Of a DNA stretch of 64,000 bases, positions 53,798 to 62,197 are shown in pieces. Below the pieces are notes generated by a model. The model worked only from the letters and a program-made list of their open reading frames with translations, did no database searches and had not been told where the DNA came from. The stretch lies in contig JBLWXT010000011.1 in assembly GCA_048267305.1 (NCBI GenBank), positions 62,001 to 126,000 on the forward strand. Reading direction: 5' to 3'. The position numbers and the translations under genes were made by a program. This DNA comes from Owenweeksia sp048267305. GTDB lineage: Bacteria > Bacteroidota > Bacteroidia > Flavobacteriales > Schleiferiaceae. The first letter of the stretch is position 1. Every line of letters starts with the position of its first letter.

Positions 53798-55180
53798 ATG
53801 GTCAGGAAAGCAACGAAGCCCTCTACTCCAAAATCAGCCGCAGATTCCGTGAGGAAAATATTTGTATTGGACACCTCGGTAATATTATTCGATCACAACT
53901 CTATTGTAAATTTTGCAGAGCACGATGTAGCCATCCCCATTACGGTGCTGGAGGAGCTGGATGAATTTAAGAAAGGCAGCGATACCAAAAATTTTGAAGC
54001 ACGGCAGTTTATCCGTTTCCTTGATAAGAAGGCTGCGGATAAGGGACTTCAGGATTGGATTAGCCTTAATGGCGGAAAAAAGGGCAGGTTTAAGGTGATA
54101 ATGAATACCGAGAGCAGTAAGATAGATGCCAATCGGGTTTTTGGAGGATCCAAGAATGATCATAGGATACTGAATGCCGCACTTCACCTTTCTGAAGAAG
54201 AAAAGAAAAAGCAAGTGATTTTGGTGACCAAGGATATCAACCTCCGCTTAAAGGCCAAGGCTATGGGTGTAAGGGCGGAGGATTATGAAACCGGCAAGGT
54301 GAAAGACCTGGATTCTCTCTATACTGGAAAAACGCAAATTGACAATTTTGATCAGGAGTTAATCGACTCACTTTATAAATCTCATTCTATTTCTATAGAT
54401 AAGATAAGGGAAGTGCAAAAAGACTTTACACCTCATAATAACCATTATTACATTTTAAAGGGATCAAAAAGCAGCACCCTGGCATTTTACAATGCCAATG
54501 ATCAAACTATGGATCAGGTGGAGAAGAGAAGTTATTATGGTATAAAACCCAGAAATGCCGAGCAAACCTTCGCTTTAAATGCCATTATGAACCCTGAAAT
54601 AAAGTTGGTAAGCCTCTCAGGTGTGGCGGGCACGGGAAAAACGCTTTTAGCTCTTGCAGGATCATTGGAGCAAAGGAGAGAATACAAACAGATTTACCTT
54701 GCCCGGCCCATAGTTCCGTTGAGCAATAAGGATATTGGTTTCCTTCCGGGAGATATGAAGGCCAAGATAAATCCCTATATGCAGCCCCTATGGGATAATT
54801 TGAAGTTTGTGAAAAACCAGTTTAAGGAAACTGACAAAGAATACAAGCAGATAGACGAAATGGTGAAACAGGAGAAACTTTTGGTAACGCCCTTAGCCTA
54901 TATCAGAGGGCGTAGCCTCAGCAATGTGATTTTTATTGTTGATGAGGCCCAAAACCTCACGCCACATGAAGTGAAAACCATTATTACCCGCGCTGGTGAA
55001 AATTCGAAGTTCATCTTTACAGGAGATGTACGCCAAATAGATACGCCCTATTTGGATGAGCAATCCAATGGACTATCCTATTTAATTGATAAGATTAAGG
55101 GAAATAAGCTTTTTGCTCATATCACTCTTGAAAAAGGGGAGCGGTCGGAGCTGGCTAATCTTGCCAATGAACTATTGTAA
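53798..55180 (+). CDS. phoH: PhoH-like ATPase with N-terminal PIN domain
   Basis: 460 residues from the ATG in MVRKATKPS; an in-frame extension of 15 codons upstream is possible. The PIN domain (about 20-160) has conserved acidic residues in FVLDTSVIL, TVLEELDEF, DHRILNAAL and VTKDINLRLKAKAMG. The PhoH domain follows with Walker A GVAGTGKT (about 275) and Walker B VIFIVDEAQNL. PIN-PhoH proteins act as RNA helicase/RNase in several bacteria. It ends three bases before the convergent hydrolase stop. Confidence 0.95.
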   Translation: MVRKATKPSTPKSAADSVRKIFVLDTSVILFDHNSIVNFAEHDVAIPITVLEELDEFKKGSDTKNFEARQFIRFLDKKAADKGLQDWISLNGGKKGRFKVIMNTESSKIDANRVFGGSKNDHRILNAALHLSEEEKKKQVILVTKDINLRLKAKAMGVRAEDYETGKVKDLDSLYTGKTQIDNFDQELIDSLYKSHSISIDKIREVQKDFTPHNNHYYILKGSKSSTLAFYNANDQTMDQVEKRSYYGIKPRNAEQTFALNAIMNPEIKLVSLSGVAGTGKTLLALAGSLEQRREYKQIYLARPIVPLSNKDIGFLPGDMKAKINPYMQPLWDNLKFVKNQFKETDKEYKQIDEMVKQEKLLVTPLAYIRGRSLSNVIFIVDEAQNLTPHEVKTIITRAGENSKFIFTGDVRQIDTPYLDEQSNGLSYLIDKIKGNKLFAHITLEKGERSELANLANELL

Positions 55181-55183
55181 GCC

Positions 55184-56152
55184 TTAAAGCTTTTTCACCC
55201 AGTTGGCAATATCATTCGCCAGGTTTTTGGCCAGTGGAAAATCAGGATCTCCATAGGAAGCGATGTTTTGTTCCCTGCTGTCGTTCACCTGTTTTAATAC
55301 ATGGTTCATTTTCGGATAAACCTTATATGTAGCTTCAGGTATGGCTTCGGATAATGCTTTACCTTCCTCCTGAGAAACCTGGATGTCGCGCCCACCCTGA
55401 ATGATAAGCACCGGAATATTTAGCTTTTTTAATTCCTCGCTAGGAGTGTATGCAAAATAGCTTTTCAAATACGGTTGTACTGAGGGTCTTAGCAATGCCG
55501 CCAATGCGGGATTAAACTTTGTGATGGTAAAGCCATTTTTAACAGAGTCTAATTTTTGATAAGTGGAAATAGCCATTTCTTCGGGAAGGCTTTGCTCCAG
55601 CTGGCCCTTGATCGTTTGCAGGGCATTTTGGGCGGGTCCGGCCACACTGATGTAGCCTTTTACCTTTGCGTTTTGTGCAGCCAGCATTCCTACCAGAGAA
55701 CCTTCGGAGTGGCCCATTATCACAATTTTTTTAAATCCGAGTTCCTTCATTTTATCAATAGCAGCCACAGCTACTTTGTAATTATCTTCAAAACGAAGGT
55801 CACTCTCTGATTTGCTCATTTGAGATTGAGCAATACCTAATTTGTCATATCGATAGGAGGCAACACCCATTTTAAGGAGCGAATCGGCCAATTGTGAAAA
55901 GCTGTTATTTGCGCCATCCACCAAAATAGAGTTGCCATTGCGATCAGTAGGCCCGCTGCCGCTGATAAAAATCACTATAGGCAGCTTGTTGAATTTTTTC
56001 AGGCTTTTGCCTGATGAAAGCAAGGTTCCAGAAAGGGTGTCTCCCTCGTACACAAAGGGTTGTTCGATTTCCACGCGAACTTTTCCCTTTTGGCTATAGG
56101 CGATATTGGCTGAAAATACCAATACTAAAAAACTAAGGACTATTTTCTTCAT
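55184..56152 (-). CDS. Exported alpha/beta-hydrolase (serine esterase/peptidase)
   Basis: 322 residues with signal peptide MKKIVLSFLVLVFSANIAYS. The nucleophile elbow is GHSEGS (Ser about 150). The family region PIVIFISGSGPTDRNGNSILVD is followed by the Asp and His of QGGRDIQVSQEEG and KMNHVL. It is a soluble or membrane-attached hydrolase; the substrate is unknown. It follows phoH tail-to-tail by three bases and faces the pckA gene on the same strand. Confidence 0.9.
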   Translation of the reverse strand: MKKIVLSFLVLVFSANIAYSQKGKVRVEIEQPFVYEGDTLSGTLLSSGKSLKKFNKLPIVIFISGSGPTDRNGNSILVDGANNSFSQLADSLLKMGVASYRYDKLGIAQSQMSKSESDLRFEDNYKVAVAAIDKMKELGFKKIVIMGHSEGSLVGMLAAQNAKVKGYISVAGPAQNALQTIKGQLEQSLPEEMAISTYQKLDSVKNGFTITKFNPALAALLRPSVQPYLKSYFAYTPSEELKKLNIPVLIIQGGRDIQVSQEEGKALSEAIPEATYKVYPKMNHVLKQVNDSREQNIASYGDPDFPLAKNLANDIANWVKKL

Positions 56153-56162
56153 AATGATGGAT

Positions 56163-56196
56163 AAAAAAAATCCCGATTCATTAATGAACCGGGATT
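56163..56196 (-). terminator. Terminator after pckA, before the hydrolase gene
   Basis: AATCCCGATTCA / TGAACCGGGATT with an inner TTAA loop. On the minus strand TTTTTTTT follows the stem. It lies between the pckA stop and the hydrolase ATG. Confidence 0.88.
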
Positions 56197-56220
56197 CTAA
56201 TTTATAATAATAAAAGGATA

Positions 56221-57834
56221 TTAAACCTTTTCAGCTACAGAAGGAGCGCCTGCCAGAATTTCTTCGCTGGCATTATCGGCAAACTTCTCGAAGTTGGCAT
56301 TGAACTTTTGAGAAAGATCATTAGCTGTTTTGTCATATTTTACCTTATCATCCCAGGTATTTCTAGGATGCAAAATATCACTTGGCACATTAGGGCATTC
56401 GTTTGGCATAGCCAATCCGAATATTTCGTGATTAGTATAAGCTACATTATCCAACTCACCATTAAGTGCTGCTGTAATCATAGCACGGGTAAAGCTAAGC
56501 TTCATGCGCTTACCTACTCCGTATCCACCACCGCTCCAGCCAGTGTTTATCAACCATACATTTACACCGGCATCTTTCATTTTCTGGCTAAGCATATCGG
56601 CATACTTGGTAGGGTGCAATGGCATAAATGGTGCGCCAAAACAAGCGGAGAATGTTACAACCGGCTCGGTAATTCCTGCTTCAGTACCAGCTACCTTAGC
56701 GGTATATCCACTAATAAAGTGAAATGCAGCTTGTCCGGGAGTTAATTTTGAAATTGGAGGAAGTACACCATAGGCATCACAGGTAAGAAAGAAAATATTC
56801 CTTGGATTAGAAGCCAATGAAGGCTTCTGAATATTGTCGATGTGATAAATCGGGTAACTTACACGTGTATTCTCAGTAATGGATGAATCTTCAAAATCCG
56901 CTTCATTGGTATCCTTTTTAAAGGCTACGTTTTCGAGTAGAGCACCTGGCTTGATAGCCCTGAAGATGTCCGGTTCTTTTTCTTCGCTAAGGTCAATAAC
57001 CTTGGCGTAGCAGCCGCCTTCAAAGTTGAAGATGGTATTATCAGCCGCCCAGCCATGCTCATCATCACCAATAAGCTTGCGGTTTGGATCAGCAGAAAGG
57101 GTGGTTTTTCCTGTACCACTTAGTCCAAAGAAAAGAGCAGTATCACCATCTTCACCAACATTAGCCGAGCAGTGCATGCTCAAAACGTTTTTTTGGTGAG
57201 GCAGGATAAAGTTAAGGGCTGAGAAAATACCTTTTTTGATTTCTCCGGTATAGCCGGTTCCACCAATGAGAACCATTTTTTCGGAAAAATTCAAAATGGC
57301 AAAGTTGTGCTGTCGGGTGCCATCCGTTTCAGGATTGGCCATAAAGCTTGGAGCATTGATCAATGTCCACTCCGGCTCAAAATCTTTCAGTTCTTCTTCC
57401 GTTGGACGAAGAAACATGTTGTGTGCGAATAAATTAGACCATGGCAATTCGGTGATTACCCTGATTTTCATTTTGTATCGCTCATCGGCACAAGCGTAAA
57501 CATCACGAACGTAAAGTTTTTTTCCACTTAGGAAATCACCAACCTTTGTATAAAGTTGATCAAACTTGTTTGCGTCAAACTTAATGTTGATGTTTCCCCA
57601 CCATACGGCATCTTTTGTCACTTCATCTTCAACAATAAAGCGGTCTTTTGGTGAGCGGCCGGTAAATTCACCGGTGTTTACTGATATGGCGCCAAGATTA
57701 GATCTTACGGCCATGTTGTTGTCTAAAGAGATTTTTTCAAGGTCTTCTGACTTCAGGTTCCAGAGAGCCTCAGCATCACTAATTCGATACTTTTTTAGAT
57801 CGCTGTTAGCTGGTTTAATCTGTGTGAAATTCAT
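56221..57834 (-). CDS. pckA: ATP-dependent phosphoenolpyruvate carboxykinase
   Basis: 537 residues converting oxaloacetate to PEP in gluconeogenesis. The Walker-A-like GLSGTGKTTLSADPNR and the PEPCK-specific segment FFLTCDAYGVLPPISKLTPGQAAFHFISGYTAKVAGTE are both intact. The kinase-2 region DDEHGWA is present. It has a TAAATTTG element 37 bp upstream. With fbaB this supports an ability to make sugars from amino acids or acetate. Confidence 0.97.
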   Translation of the reverse strand: MNFTQIKPANSDLKKYRISDAEALWNLKSEDLEKISLDNNMAVRSNLGAISVNTGEFTGRSPKDRFIVEDEVTKDAVWWGNINIKFDANKFDQLYTKVGDFLSGKKLYVRDVYACADERYKMKIRVITELPWSNLFAHNMFLRPTEEELKDFEPEWTLINAPSFMANPETDGTRQHNFAILNFSEKMVLIGGTGYTGEIKKGIFSALNFILPHQKNVLSMHCSANVGEDGDTALFFGLSGTGKTTLSADPNRKLIGDDEHGWAADNTIFNFEGGCYAKVIDLSEEKEPDIFRAIKPGALLENVAFKKDTNEADFEDSSITENTRVSYPIYHIDNIQKPSLASNPRNIFFLTCDAYGVLPPISKLTPGQAAFHFISGYTAKVAGTEAGITEPVVTFSACFGAPFMPLHPTKYADMLSQKMKDAGVNVWLINTGWSGGGYGVGKRMKLSFTRAMITAALNGELDNVAYTNHEIFGLAMPNECPNVPSDILHPRNTWDDKVKYDKTANDLSQKFNANFEKFADNASEEILAGAPSVAEKV

Positions 57835-57870
57835 AATAGGAGATTTGTTTTCACTTAAAATTTAGGGTGG

Positions 57871-57878
57871 CAAATTTA
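57871..57878 (-). promoter_or_regulatory. Promoter -7 element of pckA
   Basis: TAAATTTG on the minus strand, 36 bp before the ATG, matches TAnnTTTG. Confidence 0.5.
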
Positions 57879-57940
57879 GCCTTATTTGATTCACGACATT
57901 ATTTCACAAGCTAAATCGTGCTATTTTATCGACAAAATTA

Positions 57941-58336
57941 TTAACGACCCTGCTTAGAACTTCTTATTGCGGATACGAAAATTAAGACCCATCCTGCAAT
58001 GAAAAACAGTCCGCCTATGGGTGTTACAGGCCCTAAAAAACTAAAGTCAACGCCCCAAATTGATGAAGTACTAAGGAGATAGATACTTCCTGAAAAAAGA
58101 AAGATGCCGGTTATCCAACACGCTACAATAGTCTTTAGGTACTTTAAAGGATAAGAAGACAGGCCAAGGGTAAGGAGCGCAATGGCGTGCCACGCCTGAT
58201 ATCGCACGGCAGTTTCAAAACTTTTAAGGCTGTCGGGCTCCAAACGGGCTTTTAGTGCATGTGCTCCCATAGCTCCTAAAATCACGGCAATGGCCCCAAA
58301 GGCTGCTGCCCACGCAATTATATTCTTAGCTTTCAC
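57941..58336 (-). CDS. DUF423-family small membrane protein
   Basis: 131 residues with four TM helices, opening with IIAWAAAFGAIAVILGAMGAHALKARLE, the family signature; function unknown. The GTG start overlaps the stop of the upstream DUF4476 gene (GTGA), so the two are translated together. Confidence 0.9.
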   Translation of the reverse strand: MKAKNIIAWAAAFGAIAVILGAMGAHALKARLEPDSLKSFETAVRYQAWHAIALLTLGLSSYPLKYLKTIVACWITGIFLFSGSIYLLSTSSIWGVDFSFLGPVTPIGGLFFIAGWVLIFVSAIRSSKQGR

Positions 58337-59211
58337 AGGGTGAGATCATTAAATTGTTCTTTACTTATTTCATATTCAAATGAATCGCGCAGCGATTGAA
58401 TGTTGTTCAAATTTTTCCAATGCTCCCTTGTGGCTCGCATAAACTCAAGTCTGGTATTGTCATACTTCATGGCAGCCAGTATCTTTTTAAGTTCCTCTAC
58501 AGTATAGCTGTGCTTTTTGCCAAACCCCTGCGCGGCATTCAGCTTTTCAAACTCAAATTCGGTTTCTTGCAATTCTGCATAAAAATCAACAAAGGTTTTC
58601 TCCTTCTTTACAGGAGGTGGTGGGGGAGGAGCTACAACGGCTACTACAGTATCCTTTTTCACAGCTGCTACAGTTGCTGTTTTTGGAGGTGCAGCTTTCG
58701 AACTGTTGTTTTTTGCTACCGGTGATGTGGCCGGTACCGGTGTTGTAGTGGTTTTTGCAGCTGTGGCAATTGGAGCCTCGGCAACAGGTTTCTTTGCAGG
58801 AATAACTGTAGCAGGTTTTTCCCTTGTGGGAGAAATCGAGGCAAGTGGCCTCAGGGGTGTTGCATTTTTGGCATCAATGGTTGTGGCAGTTGCCGGTAAC
58901 ACGTCAGGCTCACCTCTAAACCTTAGCTGAAGCTCATCGCGGCTGTTGGTGGTTATTATGTATTGATAGTTTCCCTTGGTGTGAAAGTGCATTTTCTTTT
59001 CAAAAAACACATTTGGTGAGAGCTCTACTCGCACATTAAAGGGAAAGGTATCCAGCTTTTTCACCACCAGCTCTTTTACAGGATCGGTATTTTGTACATA
59101 GCCGTTAATACCTAACAAAAAACCGGTATTGGTGGCGTCTTCTATTATCAGGTTTACCTGAGCCATGGAGCTTAGGCAAAGTAAGATTGGGAGTAACCTT
59201 AACAGGGTCAT
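58333..59211 (-). CDS. DUF4476-domain protein with proline-rich linker
   Basis: 292 residues. An N-terminal signal (LLRLLPILLCLSSMAQ) is followed by a small beta domain, then a long Ala/Thr/Lys/Pro-rich linker (about 120-205, APPPPPPVKKE). The C-terminal helical DUF4476 domain is FVDFYAELQETEFEFEKLNA..., with the typical SYTVEELKKILAAMKYDNTRLEFMR pattern. Function unknown; conserved in Bacteroidota. It is divergent from the saccharopine dehydrogenase-like gene. Confidence 0.85.
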   Translation of the reverse strand: MTLLRLLPILLCLSSMAQVNLIIEDATNTGFLLGINGYVQNTDPVKELVVKKLDTFPFNVRVELSPNVFFEKKMHFHTKGNYQYIITTNSRDELQLRFRGEPDVLPATATTIDAKNATPLRPLASISPTREKPATVIPAKKPVAEAPIATAAKTTTTPVPATSPVAKNNSSKAAPPKTATVAAVKKDTVVAVVAPPPPPPVKKEKTFVDFYAELQETEFEFEKLNAAQGFGKKHSYTVEELKKILAAMKYDNTRLEFMRATREHWKNLNNIQSLRDSFEYEISKEQFNDLTL

Positions 59212-59229
59212 TTTTGATCAAATTTAAAG

Positions 59230-59237
59230 CAAAAGTA
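59230..59237 (-). promoter_or_regulatory. Promoter -7 element of the DUF4476 gene
   Basis: TACTTTTG on the minus strand, 18 bp before the ATG, matches TAnnTTTG. It faces the divergent promoter of the next gene. Confidence 0.45.
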
Positions 59238-59254
59238 AGCCTTAGGGATTTTCA

Positions 59255-59285
59255 TTTGGATGGGATGGGTTTAATTCTAATTTTG
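59255..59285 (+). promoter_or_regulatory. Promoter of the saccharopine dehydrogenase-like gene
   Basis: TTTG at 59255-59258 and TAATTTTG at 59278-59285 are spaced exactly 19 bp, a full Bacteroidota consensus. The ATG at 59293 lies only 7 bp after it, so the transcript should be leaderless or nearly so. Confidence 0.65.
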
Positions 59286-59292
59286 CCATCCT

Positions 59293-60639
59293 ATGAAGAA
59301 AATACTTGTGATCGGAGCAGGTCGCTCTACCTATAGCCTCATTAAATACTTAAAACAACAATCCATTGCGAATGATTGGCAGATTACTATTGCCGATTAT
59401 GATGTAAAACTGGCCAATGAGCAAGCCGGGAACCACGAACGAACAGAAGCTTTACAGCTGGATGTTACCAATGATGTTGATCGCAGAGCTGCGGTACAAA
59501 ATGCGGATTTGGTTATAAGTATGCTGCCGGCTCACATGCACATTAGCGTAGCTCGCGATTGTGTGGAGTTTGGTAAAAATATGGTTACAGCCTCCTATAT
59601 CTCTCCGGAAATGGAAGCTCTGGATGAAGCGGCAAAAAAGGCCGGAGTGATTATGATCAATGAGATTGGCGTTGATCCTGGTGTGGATCACCTTAGTGCC
59701 ATGAAAGTACTGGATAAGATTAGGGAAGAGGGCGGCAAGATGTTGATATTTGAAAGCTTTACCGGTGGTTTGGTGGCGCCCGAAAGTGACAATAATCCCT
59801 GGAACTATAAATTTACCTGGAACCCACGTAACGTGGTAATGGCCGGCTCAGGTGGTGCTGTGAAGTTTATACAGGAGGGGCAGTATAAATACATTCCCTA
59901 TCATCAGCTTTTCCGTAGAATTGAATTTATTGATATTGATGGCTACGGCCGTTTTGAAGGTTATGCCAACCGCGATTCATTAAGATACAGAAGCACTTAT
60001 GGATTGGATGATATCCCAACAATTTATAGGGGAACACTTCGCAAACAGGGTTTTTGCCGCGCGTGGGATGTGTTTGTAAAGTTGGGGATGACGGATGATA
60101 GCTATGTTTTGGAGAATTCTGAGCACATGACCTTCCGGGATTTCACCAATACTTTTCTTTCCTATAATCCGCACGATTCAGTAGAGCTTAAACTGATGTA
60201 CTACCTGAGCATTCCACAGGATTCTGAACTGATGGAAAAACTGGAGTGGATTGGCATATTTGAAAAAACCAAAATCGGTTTAAAAAGGGCCACTCCGGCT
60301 CAGATTCTTCAGCATATATTGGAGCAAAAGTGGCAAATGGAACCGGAGGATAAAGACATGATTGTGATGTTTCACAAGTTTGGCTACGAGCTAAATGGCC
60401 AACAGAAAATGATAGAATCCTCAATGGTTAGTATTGGGCGCAACAGCCGCGAAACTGCCATGGCACGTACAGTAGGTTTGCCTGTTGCCATTGCTGCCAA
60501 GCATATCCTTAACGGGAATATCACCACCCCGGGAGTTCAAATCCCTATTTCAAAAGAGATATACGAACCGATGCTCGCGGAACTTGAAGAGTACGATATA
60601 AAATTCACCGAGAAGGAAGTGGAGTATAAGGGGTATTAG
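59293..60639 (+). CDS. Saccharopine dehydrogenase family protein
   Basis: 448 residues with N-terminal NAD(P)-binding Rossmann motif ILVIGAGRSTYSLIKYL. The catalytic-domain signatures DPGVDHLSAMKVLDKIREEGG and PWNYKFTWNPRNVVMAGSGG match the lysine-9/saccharopine reductase family. The reaction may be lysine metabolism or a related saccharopine-type reduction, but family members differ. It has a divergent, close promoter pair with DUF4476. Confidence 0.93.
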   Translation: MKKILVIGAGRSTYSLIKYLKQQSIANDWQITIADYDVKLANEQAGNHERTEALQLDVTNDVDRRAAVQNADLVISMLPAHMHISVARDCVEFGKNMVTASYISPEMEALDEAAKKAGVIMINEIGVDPGVDHLSAMKVLDKIREEGGKMLIFESFTGGLVAPESDNNPWNYKFTWNPRNVVMAGSGGAVKFIQEGQYKYIPYHQLFRRIEFIDIDGYGRFEGYANRDSLRYRSTYGLDDIPTIYRGTLRKQGFCRAWDVFVKLGMTDDSYVLENSEHMTFRDFTNTFLSYNPHDSVELKLMYYLSIPQDSELMEKLEWIGIFEKTKIGLKRATPAQILQHILEQKWQMEPEDKDMIVMFHKFGYELNGQQKMIESSMVSIGRNSRETAMARTVGLPVAIAAKHILNGNITTPGVQIPISKEIYEPMLAELEEYDIKFTEKEVEYKGY

Positions 60640-60743
60640 GGTGTGGTTGTGATGGGCCAGCTCCATTTGCCGATGTCCAATCTTTAGATTTTCAAACCCC
60701 ATTGATGAAGAAGGTATTTGAGTGTAGCGAGCCTTTATGAGCG

Positions 60744-61451
60744 TCAAAAATCCAAATGAAACTGCTCCGTCATTTTGGTGTACTCCAAAGTGTATTTACC
60801 ATGCTCATCTCTTAGGATGAAACTTGTTTCACCTACAATCCCGTTTTCAAACCCCATCTCCACCAGCCATCTCTTATCCTCCGCGCCCGGTCTGCCAAAG
60901 ACTTTGGTAATACGTGAAGGGAAAATAGAATGAGTTTCCGCTAAGGCGATGAATTCCTGTGCTTCTGCCTTGGGGAGAACGACTGCTAATGTCCCTTTTT
61001 GCGAAAGCAATGATGCCACTCTTTCTAAGAATTTTTCCTGTGGTAAATATTCTTCATGGCGTGCTCGGTCTCTCTCAGAGTTTCCAGATGAGGTATTGCC
61101 TTTAAAGAAGGGAGGATTGCTTACAATTAAATCAAACTTTTTAGTGAAAGCGTGGGATAGGAAATCAGATTGAATGATTTCTATTCTGTTAGCGAAAGGG
61201 GAATTGGCGGCATTTTCTTGGGCCTGTTCGGCTGAGGGCTGATCCAGTTCAATTCCTGTAATCTGAGCACTCGGAAATCGTTGAGCCAGCATTAGTGCAA
61301 TAAGTCCACTGCCAGTGCCAACATCTAGAATGGTTTTTGGATTTTCGGATTCTACCCAGGCCCCAAGTAATACGCCATCTGTACCAACTTTATGGGCGCA
61401 GCGGTCGTGCTCAATAGAAAATTGTTTAAAGCGGAAGGGGGCATGACTCAT
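60744..61451 (-). CDS. trmN6: tRNA1(Val) adenine-37 N6-methyltransferase
   Basis: 235-residue SAM-dependent enzyme. The SAM motif ILDVGTGSGLIALMLAQRFP and the N6-adenine catalytic NPPF motif in FDLIVSNPPFFKGNTSS match the TrmN6 (YfiC) family. It is alone on its strand; the start lies just beside the left repeat of the toxin-antitoxin cassette. Confidence 0.92.
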   Translation of the reverse strand: MSHAPFRFKQFSIEHDRCAHKVGTDGVLLGAWVESENPKTILDVGTGSGLIALMLAQRFPSAQITGIELDQPSAEQAQENAANSPFANRIEIIQSDFLSHAFTKKFDLIVSNPPFFKGNTSSGNSERDRARHEEYLPQEKFLERVASLLSQKGTLAVVLPKAEAQEFIALAETHSIFPSRITKVFGRPGAEDKRWLVEMGFENGIVGETSFILRDEHGKYTLEYTKMTEQFHLDF

Positions 61452-61456
61452 TTGAA

Positions 61457-61476
61457 GATTTGAATATTCGAAAATT
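61457..61476. repeat. Left copy of the 20-bp repeat flanking yefM-yoeB
   Basis: GATTTGAATATTCGAAAATT; 18 of 20 positions match GATTCGAATATTCGAGAATT at 62100-62119, in direct orientation and 643 bp apart, with the toxin-antitoxin genes between them. Confidence 0.65.
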
Positions 61477-61528
61477 TAAAAGGTGGAAAACTACGAACAA
61501 CAAACCAAAAACAATCGATTCTAAAACA

Positions 61529-61546
61529 TGTACCACATCCTGTACA
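61529..61546 (+). promoter_or_regulatory. Candidate YefM operator
   Basis: TGTACC (61529-61534) and TGTACA (61541-61546) are spaced 12 bp start to start, the geometry reported for the E. coli yefM operator (two TGTACA-core repeats 12 bp apart). The -7-like GATCTTTG at 61552-61559 follows, so bound protein could block the promoter. Confidence 0.6.
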
Positions 61547-61576
61547 ATATTGATCTTTGTAAAAATATTGCAAGTA

Positions 61577-61831
61577 ATGGAAGCAACAAACCTCACAGAT
61601 TTTAGAAAGAACCTTAAGGCCTATTTTGAAATGGTTTTTAATATGAAGGCACCGTTATTTATTACACGTTCAAAAGGGGAGGATATGGTGTTACTAAGTA
61701 AAAGCGAGTATGACAGTATGCAGGAAACTTTTTATTTGTTGAAAAGCCCTAGGAATGCGGAACGGCTGATGGCAGCTATTGAGCAGGACAAAACAGGTAA
61801 GGGTGAGGTGCGGGAACTGATTGAGGAATGA
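61577..61831 (+). CDS. yefM: Antitoxin YefM (Phd/YefM family)
   Basis: 84 residues from the ATG at 61577 (the frame extends 39 codons upstream in non-conserved sequence). It matches the YefM pattern: TDFRKNLKAYFEMV, APLFITRSKGEDMVLLSKSEYDSMQETFYLLKSP and a C-terminal toxin-binding acidic end. It overlaps the toxin start by four bases (ATGA). It represses its own promoter and neutralises YoeB. Confidence 0.93.
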   Translation: MEATNLTDFRKNLKAYFEMVFNMKAPLFITRSKGEDMVLLSKSEYDSMQETFYLLKSPRNAERLMAAIEQDKTGKGEVRELIEE

Positions 61832-62082
61832 AGATTACCTTTTTAGATCAGGGATGGGAAGATTACTTGTACTGGCAAGTTCATGATAAGAGGATGTTAA
61901 AGAAAATCAACACTTTGCTTAAAGATATCAACCGGAATCCATTTGAAGGTATTGGTTCACCTGAGCCCTTAAAACATAGTTTATCCGGCTATTGGAGCCG
62001 CAGGACAAACTTGGAGCATCGATTGGTGTACCGGATGGAAGGGGGCGAAATAAGGGTGATTCAATGTAGGTACCATTATTAA
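61828..62082 (+). CDS. yoeB: Toxin YoeB (mRNA interferase)
   Basis: 84 residues, same length as the E. coli toxin. The catalytic set Glu46, Arg65, His83 and Tyr84 is intact (SPEPLKH, EHRLVY, RYHY end). It cleaves mRNA at the ribosome A site. It is translationally coupled to yefM. Confidence 0.94.
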   Translation: MKITFLDQGWEDYLYWQVHDKRMLKKINTLLKDINRNPFEGIGSPEPLKHSLSGYWSRRTNLEHRLVYRMEGGEIRVIQCRYHY

Positions 62083-62086
62083 TCAA

Positions 62087-62146
62087 TTGAAAATTTGAGG
62101 ATTCGAATATTCGAGAATTGTAATCTTCAAATTATCGAATTTTCAA
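62087..62146. repeat. Right repeat and palindrome after yoeB
   Basis: GATTCGAATATTCGAGAATT at 62100-62119 is the direct copy of the left repeat. TTGAAAATTTGA and TCGAATTTTCAA at either end make the region palindromic overall. AT-rich and non-coding. Confidence 0.65.
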
Positions 62147-62148
62147 AT

Positions 62149-62197
62149 AAACCCTGACAGGGTTTATCAGTAGCTCGGTAGTAACCCCGTCAGGGTT
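62149..62197. repeat. Paired GC palindromes overlapping the rimM end
   Basis: AAACCCTGACAGGGTTT (62149-62165) and AACCCCGTCAGGGTT (62183-62197). The second covers the rimM stop codon and last two codons (Gln-Pro). The pair resembles the palindromes at 48521-48567. Confidence 0.65.
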
